DNA from: Myxococcales bacterium
GTDB taxonomy: Bacteria; Myxococcota_A; Polyangia; Polyangiales; Ga0077539
Assembly: GCA_016793325.1 (NCBI GenBank)
Contig: JAEUKI010000052.1
Coordinates: 434,001 to 498,000, forward strand
Direction of reading: 5' to 3'
DNA: 64,000 nt
Below the pieces are notes generated by a model that was not told where the DNA came from, searched no databases, and worked only from the letters and a program-made list of their open reading frames with translations. This document shows, piece after piece, positions 52,291-62,208 of this stretch (its first letter is position 1; the number at the start of each line of letters is the position of its first letter). The position numbers and the translations under genes are program-made.

Positions 52291-55200
52291 CTACGGCGTA
52301 TAGAAGAAATCCACGCCGAATCGCTGACCGTTGTTGCTGCTCGTGCCGAGCATGCCGCCGAGCGAGAAGTGGTCGTTGATCGTCGCGTCGATCAAGAGCT
52401 GCGCGCCTTGGCCCGTGGCCTGCGATTGATTGTAGGTGCCTTCGATGTAGACGCGATTGCCGAGGAAGCTCGGGAGCACGCCGATGCCGAGGCGCGAGAG
52501 CGCTGTTCCGTCCGCGCCGGGCTCGGCGATCACCGTGGGAACGAAGCCCACGCCCGTGCTCTCGAGGGCGCGCTGCACTTGACCGGCGCCGAAGCCGTAG
52601 AGCACTGCGGTGAGCAGCGACGCGGCCGCCTGTCGGCCCTGCTGCTCGAGCGTGGCTTGGTCCGATGCGCCGCGTGATTCGCGGCGACCGAGCACGAGCA
52701 TCGCGAGGATCTCGGCGTCGCTCGCGCCCGGATAGCGCTCGGCGCTGAAGCGAATCTCGGGCGAGTTCTTGTGGCCCGTCACCGTGATCCCGATGCGTCC
52801 GTCCGTGGGCGAATCGTAGTGGAGCGCGACGTCGAGCAGCGGATCGAGCGACGACGAGCCGTCGAAGAGCACGGACACGCGGTCGAAGTAGAAGCGCTTT
52901 CCGAAGAGCTCGAAGAAGTTCTGTCGGCCGAACTGCGAGACCGCGCCGCGCACGTAGATGGCGTTGTCGTAGCGGAGGCCGCCCTCGGCCGTGACGCCGA
53001 TGAGAAAGTCACGGCGCCGCAAGAAGATCGGGTCCACGGTGCGAAACGCGAGGTCCGTGACGAACCCGCGGTTCTGGCTTGGGGCCGAGACGCGCGAGCG
53101 TCCGAGCACGAACACGCCGCTCGCTTCGTCGAGCGACTGCAGCGAGCGCGAGCTCTCTTCGGGCACCTGCACGTTCGCGTTTTGGATCGTGAGCGACCCG
53201 TCCATGCGATCGCTGAAGAGCCGCGCGTCGAAGGTCAGGGCGCCGGTGATGATCGCGTAGAGGTTTCCCTCTTGGACCGCGGGGAAGTTCTCGACGCGAG
53301 GGAACACTCGGATGCGCGCGAGCTCGCCTTGGCGGCCGTTGAGGTCGATCGTTCCCATGGCTGACAGCGAGCCCTGCGTCGAGCCCGAGCCGATGTGCAT
53401 CGTCATCGCGGGCGCGAAACGAATGAGCTTCGCCGCGGCGATCGCGGTCATCTCGATGTCGCGAATGGGCACGCCCATGCGCTCGATCGTCAGCTCGCCG
53501 CGCGCGATGGTGAAGTATCCGTTGATCAAGCGCGGGTCGCGCGCCTGCCACTGCAGCGACGACGTAAGCGATCCGCCGATGTGAACGATGGGCGGCCGCT
53601 CGACGATCGGCGCGATGCGCTCGAGCGGAAACCCGAGGGCGGTGAGCGTCACCTGCGCTTCGTTGAACTTCGGTCGCGCCTCGTGCCAGTCGCCTTCGAG
53701 CGGCAACCACGCTTGCATGCGAAGCCCGTCTTGCGGGGCGTACTCCGTGCGCGCTGCCGGATCGCACCCCGCGGTCCCCTGGCTTCCAGGCGCCCACGAC
53801 ACGCACGAGCGCAGGGTCCAGTCGCGCAGCCGGCACTGCTCGGGGCTGTTTCGAACGATCACGCAACCGTCGTACAAGCCTGCGCGAATCGCGACGCTCG
53901 ACGGCTGCTGATTGCGCACCGTCAGCGCGTTGACTGACGCGTTGAGCACGAACGGCCGCGTCGCGTCGCCCGTGTCCGTCAGCGACAAGCTCATGCGACC
54001 GTCGACGCGGTTGCTGCGCGCCCACGCGAGGCGCGATAGATCCAGGGACGTGCTGCGCAAGCTCGCGCGCTCGATCGAGACCGAGCGCAGCCCCTCGCGT
54101 CCGTCGAAGAGCGATCGTGGATTGACCACGGTGCGCAGCTCGAGGACCGCGCGCGCGTCGCCTTCGTTGCTCGTTCCGTCTCGTCGTTGGAGGGTCGTTC
54201 GCGCATCGACGTCCACGAGCGCTCGGTCGAGCACGGTCTCGCCGTCGCGTCCGGTGGCGATCGTGATGTCGGCGTCGAAGCGGGCTCGATCGTTGACGTT
54301 GAGCCACGCGGGCGCGTCGCTCGTTCCGTGAATGTCCGCGCGGATCGATGGGGCGCGGAGCGGTCCCGACACGTGGATCGACGCGTCGAGCGTCCCGTCG
54401 ATCGGCGGGCGAACGAGCGCGGGCATGAGCCTCGACGCGGCCGCGGTGAACGGCCACTGCTCGGGGGACGCGGGTCCGAGGTGCAGGTCGAGGCCCACCG
54501 TCGCGTCGCGCATCGACGCGAGAACCTCGGGCGGGAACGTGACTTCGGCCCAGCGTTTTCCCGAGCCGCGCGACGAGAGGATCGTGCCGATCGCGCCCGT
54601 GAGCGCCGCGTGCCAGGGCCCTCCCGTCTCTGCTTCGGCGCGCACCAGCGCCTCGCGAAAATCGACGTTGCTGAGCGCGCACTGCGTGGGAAGCGCTTGG
54701 ATGGGCTGCGATCCATCGGCGCCCCACGCGACCGCGAGATCCGCGCGTTCGGGCACCGAGCGCGCCGTCGCGACCGTCGCGCACACAGCCCCGCGCAGCC
54801 GCAGCGGAACGGTCAACGGTCGCGCGCCGCGCGCGTTGGGGTTGGGCTGTCCGCGCCGTCCGAAGAGGACGGTCGTCACTGCGGCGCTCAAGTTCGCCGT
54901 GGGAACAAACTGTCGAACATCGAAGCCGAACACCGTGTCGAGCGGCGCGCTGCGGCTCGCGCGACTCGCGTGCACCGCGAGGTCCGCGCGGCCGTTGAAC
55001 GCGACGCCCGGCGGCGCGAACTGCTGCAAGATCGACGCGGGCGTGGACTCTGCGCGGACGTCGACCGAGTCGATCGACCGAATCACGCCGTCGATCCCTC
55101 CGCGGGCCGCCGCGCGCGCGTCGAACCGCGCGTTGAACGTGACCGCGGGACGATTCGCGCCCGATCCGTACGCGAGGCGACCTTGCACGGCGTCGCGTCC

Positions 55201-57267
55201 GCCGTCGGCCCGCGCCTCGAGCTCGAGCTCGACAGGGCCTACGACCGGGAGCGATCCGCCATTCCAACGGAGGGACCCGCGCGGCCTTCCTCCGACGAGT
55301 CGCAGGTCGCCCGCGACGTTGCCTCCGACGCCGCGCTCGAGTCCCAGCGCGCGCGCGATCCAATCGGTCGGGAGCTGCCCGAGCTCGGTCTCGATTCCGT
55401 TTGCGCCGATGCGCAGCCCCACGCGACCGCCGTCGTCGGTCTCGACTTGGACCGCCACGGTTGGCCGTCCGCGCGTGGGCGCGCGAACGGACGCGGTGAC
55501 CTCGCCGCGCGCGCCGCGGAGCGTGACCCGCGTTCGTCCCAGGGCGACGCGCGTCTCGCGAGCGTCGCGGTCGATCGAGAACGAGCCCTCGGCGTTGGTC
55601 GGGCCCCGCGATGGATCGCCCGGGAGCGCCGCGATGTTGTCGCCCGACACACGAAATCGACCGCGCATGGCGCGGCGCGGATCGCCCTCGATGTGAACGT
55701 TGCCGTCCGCGGGGCCGAAGCCACGAACGCGAACGCCGTTGCCTCGCGCGTCGGCTCGAATCGCGACCGCGCCGTCCGCTGCGATGCGCACGTTGCCTCG
55801 ACCGCCGCCGCTCGCGATGCGAACGCCGCCGGGAACGCGGAGGTCCCTTCCGTTGACGTCGAAGTCGATCGAGAGCTCGCCAGCGCGTCGCGTGACGTGC
55901 GCTCGATACCGAACGTTGCCCGCGAGCTCGAGCTCGCGGAGGAGCTCGACGCGCGCGGCGTCGGGCACGGCGCCTTCTGCGTCCACCTCGAGATCGCCGG
56001 CGTTTGCGCCGAGCGCGACGCGCCCGGTCGCGCGCATCCCGAGCAGCGGAATTTCGACCGCTTCGAGCGCGATCTCTTCGCGGCCGAGCCGGCCTCGCGC
56101 GGTGGCGCCCGGGATCGATTGCCCTGCGACGCGCGCGGTGAGCTCGCGCGTGTCGATGGTGAGCGTGTCGCGATCGCGCGTGAACCGAACGCGACCGGTG
56201 AGCTCGGTGCTCGGGAGGTTCGCGCGGATGCGCGAGAGGTCGAGCTGGTCGACGTTGACCGTCGCGTCGATGGTCTGCTCACCGAGCGACACGCGCGCGA
56301 ACACGGGGCTGTCGCCGACGCGTGCGTCGGCCTCGATCGCCATCGGGCCCTGCGGAGTCCGCGCGAGCCTCACGTGCGCGATGCGCGCATCCACGTTGAT
56401 GGGAACGCCCGCGAGCCGCGAGATCATCGACGCACGCGCGGTGCACTGCCTCGCGTCGATGCGCAGGCCCGCGCGATCGATGTCGAGCGTGACGTCGCAG
56501 TCGAGCTCGTCGCCGCGGAGCTGCGCTCCGGCGTGGAGATTTCCTTCGAAGACGTCGGACTGTGACTGCGCGCGAGCTGGCGTCCACGCGGGCATCGTGA
56601 GCGAGAAGTCTCCTCGCGCGCGGGCCTGACCGTAGTTTCGCGCGTCGACGCGAGCCTCGTCGAGCGCGCTCCGCAGCGAGAAGGGCTCGGTCACCATCGA
56701 CCCGCGCATCCCGGCGTTGTCGACGCGCACGGGCACCGTCGGGTGACCCACGTTGACGCGCGCGACGGTCACGCGCATCGACGGAAACCGCAGCGTCGGA
56801 GGCGCGTTCGTCGCTGCCGGGCGCGCTCTCGGCTGCGTTCGCGAAGGCGTCGGCGCGTCGCGGCTCTCGAACGCGCCAGCGATCGAAGGGATCCCGTCCT
56901 CGTCGAACACGAGGTCGAGCGACCGGACGTTGAGCTCGAGCGCAGGCATCGCGCTGTTGGGCCGACCGAGGACCGATCGAAGCACGGCGACGAGCGAGCC
57001 CGCTTCGAGCGTCCCTCCGTCGATGATCCGTCGTCCGCGGGCGTCGTCGAGCGTGAGGTTCGTCGCGCGAAGCCCTGTGAAGAGGCTCAGTCGGTCGATC
57101 GATCCGACCGTGAGTTTGCCGCGGAAGAGCCCGCCCAAAATGTTGTTGGTGATGTCCCTCGCGGCGCGGCGCGCGTCGCTCGTCGGCAGGTGCACGACGG
57201 CCGAGACGACCGTCAGCGCGACGAGCGCGACGGCGTATCCCGAGATCGAGAGGGCGCGGCGCAGCAT
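52291..57267 (-). CDS. tamB: TamB-like outer-membrane assembly/lipid transport protein
   Basis: This 1658-residue protein has an N-terminal membrane helix (about 10-25). A very long repetitive beta-strand region ('GNLHAGAQLRGDEL...' style repeats) follows. The TamB C-terminal domain (LYGFGAGQVQRAL, 'IEGTYNQSQATGQG', 'RFGVDFFYTP') is nearly 450 residues long and includes a barrel-like last segment. TamB spans the periplasm to reach TamA and is thought to help insert barrel proteins or move phospholipids. Its ATG lies 4 bases after the tamA stop, on the same strand. Confidence 0.88.
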   Translation of the reverse strand: MLRRALSISGYAVALVALTVVSAVVHLPTSDARRAARDITNNILGGLFRGKLTVGSIDRLSLFTGLRATNLTLDDARGRRIIDGGTLEAGSLVAVLRSVLGRPNSAMPALELNVRSLDLVFDEDGIPSIAGAFESRDAPTPSRTQPRARPAATNAPPTLRFPSMRVTVARVNVGHPTVPVRVDNAGMRGSMVTEPFSLRSALDEARVDARNYGQARARGDFSLTMPAWTPARAQSQSDVFEGNLHAGAQLRGDELDCDVTLDIDRAGLRIDARQCTARASMISRLAGVPINVDARIAHVRLARTPQGPMAIEADARVGDSPVFARVSLGEQTIDATVNVDQLDLSRIRANLPSTELTGRVRFTRDRDTLTIDTRELTARVAGQSIPGATARGRLGREEIALEAVEIPLLGMRATGRVALGANAGDLEVDAEGAVPDAARVELLRELELAGNVRYRAHVTRRAGELSIDFDVNGRDLRVPGGVRIASGGGRGNVRIAADGAVAIRADARGNGVRVRGFGPADGNVHIEGDPRRAMRGRFRVSGDNIAALPGDPSRGPTNAEGSFSIDRDARETRVALGRTRVTLRGARGEVTASVRAPTRGRPTVAVQVETDDGGRVGLRIGANGIETELGQLPTDWIARALGLERGVGGNVAGDLRLVGGRPRGSLRWNGGSLPVVGPVELELEARADGGRDAVQGRLAYGSGANRPAVTFNARFDARAAARGGIDGVIRSIDSVDVRAESTPASILQQFAPPGVAFNGRADLAVHASRASRSAPLDTVFGFDVRQFVPTANLSAAVTTVLFGRRGQPNPNARGARPLTVPLRLRGAVCATVATARSVPERADLAVAWGADGSQPIQALPTQCALSNVDFREALVRAEAETGGPWHAALTGAIGTILSSRGSGKRWAEVTFPPEVLASMRDATVGLDLHLGPASPEQWPFTAAASRLMPALVRPPIDGTLDASIHVSGPLRAPSIRADIHGTSDAPAWLNVNDRARFDADITIATGRDGETVLDRALVDVDARTTLQRRDGTSNEGDARAVLELRTVVNPRSLFDGREGLRSVSIERASLRSTSLDLSRLAWARSNRVDGRMSLSLTDTGDATRPFVLNASVNALTVRNQQPSSVAIRAGLYDGCVIVRNSPEQCRLRDWTLRSCVSWAPGSQGTAGCDPAARTEYAPQDGLRMQAWLPLEGDWHEARPKFNEAQVTLTALGFPLERIAPIVERPPIVHIGGSLTSSLQWQARDPRLINGYFTIARGELTIERMGVPIRDIEMTAIAAAKLIRFAPAMTMHIGSGSTQGSLSAMGTIDLNGRQGELARIRVFPRVENFPAVQEGNLYAIITGALTFDARLFSDRMDGSLTIQNANVQVPEESSRSLQSLDEASGVFVLGRSRVSAPSQNRGFVTDLAFRTVDPIFLRRRDFLIGVTAEGGLRYDNAIYVRGAVSQFGRQNFFELFGKRFYFDRVSVLFDGSSSLDPLLDVALHYDSPTDGRIGITVTGHKNSPEIRFSAERYPGASDAEILAMLVLGRRESRGASDQATLEQQGRQAAASLLTAVLYGFGAGQVQRALESTGVGFVPTVIAEPGADGTALSRLGIGVLPSFLGNRVYIEGTYNQSQATGQGAQLLIDATINDHFSLGGMLGTSSNNGQRFGVDFFYTP

Positions 57268-57271
57268 GACG

Positions 57272-59704
57272 TCAGTATGCCTCGCCGATCGCGATCGCGA
57301 TTTCTGCGGGGATGGCCGCGCCGAGCAGGTTGCACGGCGGGCGCGTCGAGACGAAGTACCAGGGATATTGCCCGGACGACGCGGCGCTCGCGCGCTGCTG
57401 CTCGATCTCGGTGTTGAACCGACTGCAGCCGATGTCGTCCACGCGGACGCCCGCGTCCAAGCGAATGACGCCGATGGGCGAGACGTAGCGAAGCCCGAGG
57501 CCCACGCTCGGGTGCGCGTCGTCGAACAAGCGCGAGACGAGGTTTCCGAAGCTCGAGAAGCCCGCGGGAGGAACCGCGGGCGGCGTGATGTCGCTGTTGA
57601 TCTCGAGGGTGCGTCGGGGGATCTCTTCGGTCGTGGGCACGTTCCAGCCTGACACGTTGCTCAGGTCGACGAAGCCGACGATGCCGAAATTTCCGAAGAA
57701 GTAGCGCGCTTCGAGGGAGAACTCCCAGAGCCCGAGCCCGCCGACCGCGAGCAGGCGATTGATGTCGGGCTTCGCTGTGGGCTGAAGATCATCGGGGTTG
57801 TCGCTCGTCCCGACGCGCAGCGGGCCGCCCACCATCGGGCGATTGCAGTCTTCCGTGCGGCGCATCGTTCCGTCGGCCATCGTGACGACGCACGTCTGTC
57901 GAGGCACGGTCGCGAGAGGCCCCACGCGGTTGAACGGGTAGCCGCGGTTGCTGTTGGCTCCGCCCGAGTAGAAGCGCAGCTCTTGGGGAACGGGCCAACC
58001 GCCCGCGCCCGCGTCGCCGATGCCGAGCCCGAGCCCGAGCGAGATCCTCGTGGCGATCGTGAACTTCGGCGTGATCGGGATGAACGCGCGGCCTTCGAGC
58101 AACCCGCGCACGAACGCGTATGGATTGACCTGCGGAATCACAGGTCCCGACGCGTGAACGGTCCCGCGAAGGTACGCGCCTCGGTGCGTCGCGAGGGGAT
58201 TGTCGCGCCAGTCGCCGCCGAGCGTGGCCTCGAGGTAGTAGTACGTCTGGTTGAAATATTGTGCCGAGTAGATCGGGTCGGTGTGAAAGAACGCTTCTTG
58301 GCCGTAGTACGAGACGCCCGCGCCGCGGAGGTAGATCGCGCCGAAGCCGTTCTGGTTGAACGCGAACTGCAGGCCCGCGTACGGACGGCCGTAGATGCGC
58401 GAGGTGCGGTTCGGGTTGAAGGGATCCGGCCCGATGTCGAACTGCATTCCGCCTGCGAACGACCAGCGACGAAAGAGCTCGGGGTGGCGGAGCTCGATCG
58501 ACGCCGCGACGCCGGGCGCGAACGAGCCTGCGAAGTTTCCGAGCAGCGAAGGGAAGTACAGCTGCGGGCGGATCTCGCCGGACAAGCGGCGCATCCCGCC
58601 GAACGCGTTGCGCCACTCGAACCGCCACGACGCTCGCGCGCTCGATCGCAATTGATCGGTCTCTGCGCCGATGCCGAATCGATGGAAGAACACGGCCTTC
58701 GGCGACAGTTGCACGCGGAGGTCCACGCGCACCCAGCGCTCGAGCGGCCTGCGGGTGACCGCGCTCGTCGGCTGCGCGCCGCACCCGGTGACGCCGACGC
58801 GACACACGCGGGGGACCGGAATGATTCGCACGATTCCGAAGGCGCCGAGCTCGAACACGCGGCGCTGCGCGTTGGCGATCACGCTGCGCGAGTAGGCCGT
58901 CCCGGATTCGATGGACAGCGCGCTCTCGACGGGCGCGACGGGGTAGCCGCTCGGGAGGTTTCCGTTGCGAATCGCGCGAGATCCGTCGCCCTCGACGATC
59001 TGCGTCTCGCCGAAGAAAGACTCGGGCCCCGGGTCGAGCACGAACACGACGTGCGCGCGATGAAATTCTGGGTCGACCGTCGCGCGGCTCTGAACGCGCG
59101 CCGCGGCGCGACCTTGGTCTTCCATCATGGCGCGGAGCAGCTCGCGGTCGCTCGCGAACGCGCCCTCGGTGAACGCGCCTCCGAGCTGCAGCGTGAGCCG
59201 CCTTCGCATCTCGTCGCACGCGTCGTGGTCGAGCACGAGCTCCGAGCCTTCTTCGCAGCCAGAGAGCCACAAAGTGCCCACGGTCGTGCGTTCGCCTTCG
59301 CGGACCGTGATGTCCACATTGACCAAGCGCCGCTGCGTATCGGTCTCGACGTGAACGTCTTCGACGGCTGCGCCGTAGTACCCCTCGGCCGCGTACGCGC
59401 GCTCGATGCGCTCGATGTCTCGGTGAAACGTCGTCGAGTCGTAGTACTCGAACCTGGAAACGAGCGGGACGGCTGGGCGCGTCGGGAGCGTGGACTGTTG
59501 CGTCGCGATTCGCGTTCGCAGCGCGTCCGCGTCGATCGAACGAACCCCGTGGAGCCGGATCTGGTTTACGATCAGCGACGAATTGCGCGGCGTCGCACAG
59601 CCTACGGAACCGAGCCCCGCGCCCACCAACGCGCCGACGAGCGCGATGCGCGCACGATGGGCGCGCTGCGACGTGGGGCGATCGGGTGCTGTGAGCCAGG
59701 TCAT
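57272..59704 (-). CDS. tamA: TamA/Omp85-family outer-membrane assembly protein, lipobox-like start
   Basis: This 810-residue protein starts MTWLTAPDR. The N-terminal hydrophobic segment ends in GLGSVGC (Cys36), a lipobox-like site. Two to three POTRA-type beta-alpha-beta domains follow ('VNQIRLHGVRSIDAD', 'YGAAVEDVHVETDTQRR'). An Omp85 barrel of about 400 residues follows with 'RGYPFNRVGP' and strand pairs in the C-terminal half. A lipidated Omp85 would be unusual. It is upstream of tamB and divergent from the Rieske gene. Confidence 0.84.
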   Translation of the reverse strand: MTWLTAPDRPTSQRAHRARIALVGALVGAGLGSVGCATPRNSSLIVNQIRLHGVRSIDADALRTRIATQQSTLPTRPAVPLVSRFEYYDSTTFHRDIERIERAYAAEGYYGAAVEDVHVETDTQRRLVNVDITVREGERTTVGTLWLSGCEEGSELVLDHDACDEMRRRLTLQLGGAFTEGAFASDRELLRAMMEDQGRAAARVQSRATVDPEFHRAHVVFVLDPGPESFFGETQIVEGDGSRAIRNGNLPSGYPVAPVESALSIESGTAYSRSVIANAQRRVFELGAFGIVRIIPVPRVCRVGVTGCGAQPTSAVTRRPLERWVRVDLRVQLSPKAVFFHRFGIGAETDQLRSSARASWRFEWRNAFGGMRRLSGEIRPQLYFPSLLGNFAGSFAPGVAASIELRHPELFRRWSFAGGMQFDIGPDPFNPNRTSRIYGRPYAGLQFAFNQNGFGAIYLRGAGVSYYGQEAFFHTDPIYSAQYFNQTYYYLEATLGGDWRDNPLATHRGAYLRGTVHASGPVIPQVNPYAFVRGLLEGRAFIPITPKFTIATRISLGLGLGIGDAGAGGWPVPQELRFYSGGANSNRGYPFNRVGPLATVPRQTCVVTMADGTMRRTEDCNRPMVGGPLRVGTSDNPDDLQPTAKPDINRLLAVGGLGLWEFSLEARYFFGNFGIVGFVDLSNVSGWNVPTTEEIPRRTLEINSDITPPAVPPAGFSSFGNLVSRLFDDAHPSVGLGLRYVSPIGVIRLDAGVRVDDIGCSRFNTEIEQQRASAASSGQYPWYFVSTRPPCNLLGAAIPAEIAIAIGEAY

Positions 59705-59764
59705 GGGCGTGATCGACGGCGCGACGCCAGGAGACATTCTCGAGACGGGGAGGATGGAGGGACT

Positions 59765-60271
59765 GTGGCTGAACGTCGAACGGTTTTGAAGGTGCTCTCG
59801 GGCTGCGCGGGTGCAGCGGTCGCGGGCGTGGGAGTCGCCGCGACGGGAGCGTTCGTCGCGCAGAGCGAGCGTCGCCCCGAAGGGTCGGGCGGCGCCTCGT
59901 GGCGCAAGGTCGCGCGGCTCGACGCGCTCGAGCGAGGAAAGCCCACGAAAGCCGCGGTCATCGGCGCGGTCGAAGACGCGTGGGTTCGAACGCCCGACCG
60001 TCGGATCGGCAGCGTGTGGCTGATCCGCGAGGACGATCGCACGGTGAAGGTCTACTCCGCGGTGTGCCCGCACCTCGGCTGCTCGATCGACCGCGAGAAC
60101 GAGCGGTTCGTGTGCAAGTGCCACGACAGTCACTTCACGGATCAGGGTGGCGTGGTGGACGGACCGTCTCCGCGCGGGATGGACCCGCTCGAAGCCCGCG
60201 TCGCCGACGGCTGGGTCGAGGTGAAGTACCGCCGCTTCAAGCTCGGAACGAGCGAGCGAGTGGAGGGCTGA
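59765..60271 (+). CDS. Rieske [2Fe-2S] protein of a cytochrome bc-type complex
   Basis: This 168-residue protein has an N-terminal 'ERRTVLKV' Tat-like signal and one hydrophobic helix. The Rieske boxes are CPHLGC (Cys101 and His103 as ligands, Cys106 in the disulfide) and CKCHDSHF (Cys117 and His120 as ligands, Cys119 in the disulfide). 'GPSPRGMDPLE' is the Pro loop. GTG at 59765 is preceded by GGAGG. The next gene (cytochrome b fusion) starts 5 bases after the stop. Together they should oxidise quinol. Confidence 0.9.
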   Translation: MAERRTVLKVLSGCAGAAVAGVGVAATGAFVAQSERRPEGSGGASWRKVARLDALERGKPTKAAVIGAVEDAWVRTPDRRIGSVWLIREDDRTVKVYSAVCPHLGCSIDRENERFVCKCHDSHFTDQGGVVDGPSPRGMDPLEARVADGWVEVKYRRFKLGTSERVEG

Positions 60272-60276
60272 CAGCG

Positions 60277-62118
60277 ATGTTCGGCAAAGTGAAGGAGTGG
60301 CTCGACGAGCGGCTCGCGGTCGTCGAGATCGTGCGCGGCGCGTTCGTGCGCCCGTTGTTCGGCCCGGCGCGCTGGTCGTCTGCGCTCGGGCACGCGCTCG
60401 TGTGGCTCTTCGTGCTCGAAGGTCTCACGGGCTTCGCGCTCGGAAATCTCTACGCGCCCACGGTGCGCGACGCGTGGGGCTCCATTGTGTATCTCGAGCG
60501 AACGCTCCCGCTCGGCGCGTTCGTGCGCGGGCTCCACTACTGGATCGCGCAAGTGATGATCGTTGTGGCGCTGGTGCACTGCCTGTCGCTCTTGGCGATC
60601 GCGCAGCACCGAAAGCCTCGGGAGGGCTTGTGGTGGCTCTCGCTCGCGGTGTTCGGGATGTCCCTCGCCGCGGCGCACACGGGCGCGATGCTCCCGTGGG
60701 ACGAGAAGGCCTTCTGGATCGCGAAGGTCGAAGACGGGATCATCCAGACGTTTCCCGTCATTGGTGACGCTGCTGCGAGGGCGCTTCGCAACGGTCCCGA
60801 CCTCGGGACGCCGACGCTCACGCGCATGTACACGCTGCACACGGTGCTCGTTCCTGCGTTGTTCGCGGGGGTGTTCATGTGGCGCGGAGCCGTGCACAAG
60901 CGGCTCGGCGTCGGTCAGAGCACCGCGCGCGAAGACGACTCGACGTCCGTCGCCAACAGCTTGTCGTGGCCCTCGCAGACGGCCCTCGATGGGATCGCCG
61001 CGGTGGCGCTCGTCGTGGTGTCCGTGCTCCTCGCGCGACGGCTCGGCGCTCCGCTCGAAGGCCCAGCGGACCCGGACATGGCCGACTATCCCGCGCGCCC
61101 CGAGTGGTATCTGCTCTGGCTGTTTCGCCTGCGAAAGCTCTTTCACGGAAAGAGCGAGCTCATCGCGACCGCGGTGATCCCCGGGATCGCGACGGGGCTT
61201 CTGTTCGCGGTTCCCTTCTTCGATCGCGCGCGGCGGATGGTGGGCGTCGGGCAGGTCGTGGGCGCGCTCACGTTGCTCACGCTCGCGGGCTACACGGGCT
61301 TCTGCGTGTGGGCCGACGAGAACGATCCCAAGTTTCGCGAGGGCAAGGCGGGAGCGCAGGTACGCGCGCAGACCGCCCGCCGATTCGCCGCCGATGGCAT
61401 CGCGCCCGAAGGCCCGCAGGACATCCTTCGCATGCACCCGAGCGTGAGGCCGAAGCTCCTCTACGATCAGCACTGCGGCGGCTGCCACGCGCGCGCCGAC
61501 GTCGCCCCTCGCGACGCGAGAGGCCAGCGCACCAACGCGCGCGGCCCGACGCTCGAGGGCTTCGGCTCACGCGGCTGGGCGAGGGCGGTCATGGTGAACC
61601 CCAACGCGCCGCAGTTGTTCGGACGCACAGGTATTCATGGGATGCCGCCCCAGCGAGACCTCGACGCGCGAGACCTCGAGAACCTCAGCGAGTACCTCTA
61701 TTCGCAGTCGGTCGAGCGCGGAGATCCCGCGGCGGACGCGGCGAAAGTGCGGCTCGGCGACGAGCTCTATCACGGCACGTGCACCGGTTGTCACCAGGGC
61801 GGCGCCGCGCCCGAGGGCATCACCGCCGAAGACCGCGGCGCGCCGGACCTCACGGGCTGGGCCTCGCGCGCGTGGATCCGCGGGCAGATCGTCGATCCGG
61901 GCCACCCCACGCGCTACGGAACGAGCAACGAGATGCCCTCGTACGCCGAAGAGCTGCAAGGGCGCGACCTCGAGATGGTGATCGACTACGTGCGCGGGCT
62001 GCGCGCGAGACCGGCGCCGGTGGTTCCACCGCCGCCGCCCGAAGAGAGCAACAACGGAGCGAGCGCCGAGAGCGGCGACGGCGGCGCGCCAGCGCCGAGC
62101 GGGGACGCCGGGCGATAG
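60277..62118 (+). CDS. fused cytochrome b/subunit IV/dihaem cytochrome c
   Basis: This 613-residue chain joins a cytochrome b6-like part (helices in residues 35-210), a subunit IV-like part with the PEWY quinol motif (275-278) and three helices to about 340, and a C-terminal dihaem cytochrome c (CGGCH at 400-404, CTGCH at 502-506). Helix B has His87 and His101 (13 residues between). Helix D has His188, but the expected second His (202 or 203) is Trp202/Arg203. His207 lies one turn later. A Pro/Gly/Ser-rich tail follows. With the Rieske gene it makes a two-gene quinol:cytochrome c oxidoreductase. Confidence 0.87.
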   Translation: MFGKVKEWLDERLAVVEIVRGAFVRPLFGPARWSSALGHALVWLFVLEGLTGFALGNLYAPTVRDAWGSIVYLERTLPLGAFVRGLHYWIAQVMIVVALVHCLSLLAIAQHRKPREGLWWLSLAVFGMSLAAAHTGAMLPWDEKAFWIAKVEDGIIQTFPVIGDAAARALRNGPDLGTPTLTRMYTLHTVLVPALFAGVFMWRGAVHKRLGVGQSTAREDDSTSVANSLSWPSQTALDGIAAVALVVVSVLLARRLGAPLEGPADPDMADYPARPEWYLLWLFRLRKLFHGKSELIATAVIPGIATGLLFAVPFFDRARRMVGVGQVVGALTLLTLAGYTGFCVWADENDPKFREGKAGAQVRAQTARRFAADGIAPEGPQDILRMHPSVRPKLLYDQHCGGCHARADVAPRDARGQRTNARGPTLEGFGSRGWARAVMVNPNAPQLFGRTGIHGMPPQRDLDARDLENLSEYLYSQSVERGDPAADAAKVRLGDELYHGTCTGCHQGGAAPEGITAEDRGAPDLTGWASRAWIRGQIVDPGHPTRYGTSNEMPSYAEELQGRDLEMVIDYVRGLRARPAPVVPPPPPEESNNGASAESGDGGAPAPSGDAGR

Positions 62119-62208
62119 CGAGCGGGTGGGGGCCTACAGGTTCACATCGCTGAGCGTGACCACCTTCGGGATCGCGCTGCAGGTGGAACCGATCGTGCAA
62201 CGCCGCTC

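Noticed and set aside
54187..56565. Large plus-strand frame inside tamB
   Set aside because: It lies antisense to the TamB repeats, is Arg/Glu-rich, and has no ribosome site.
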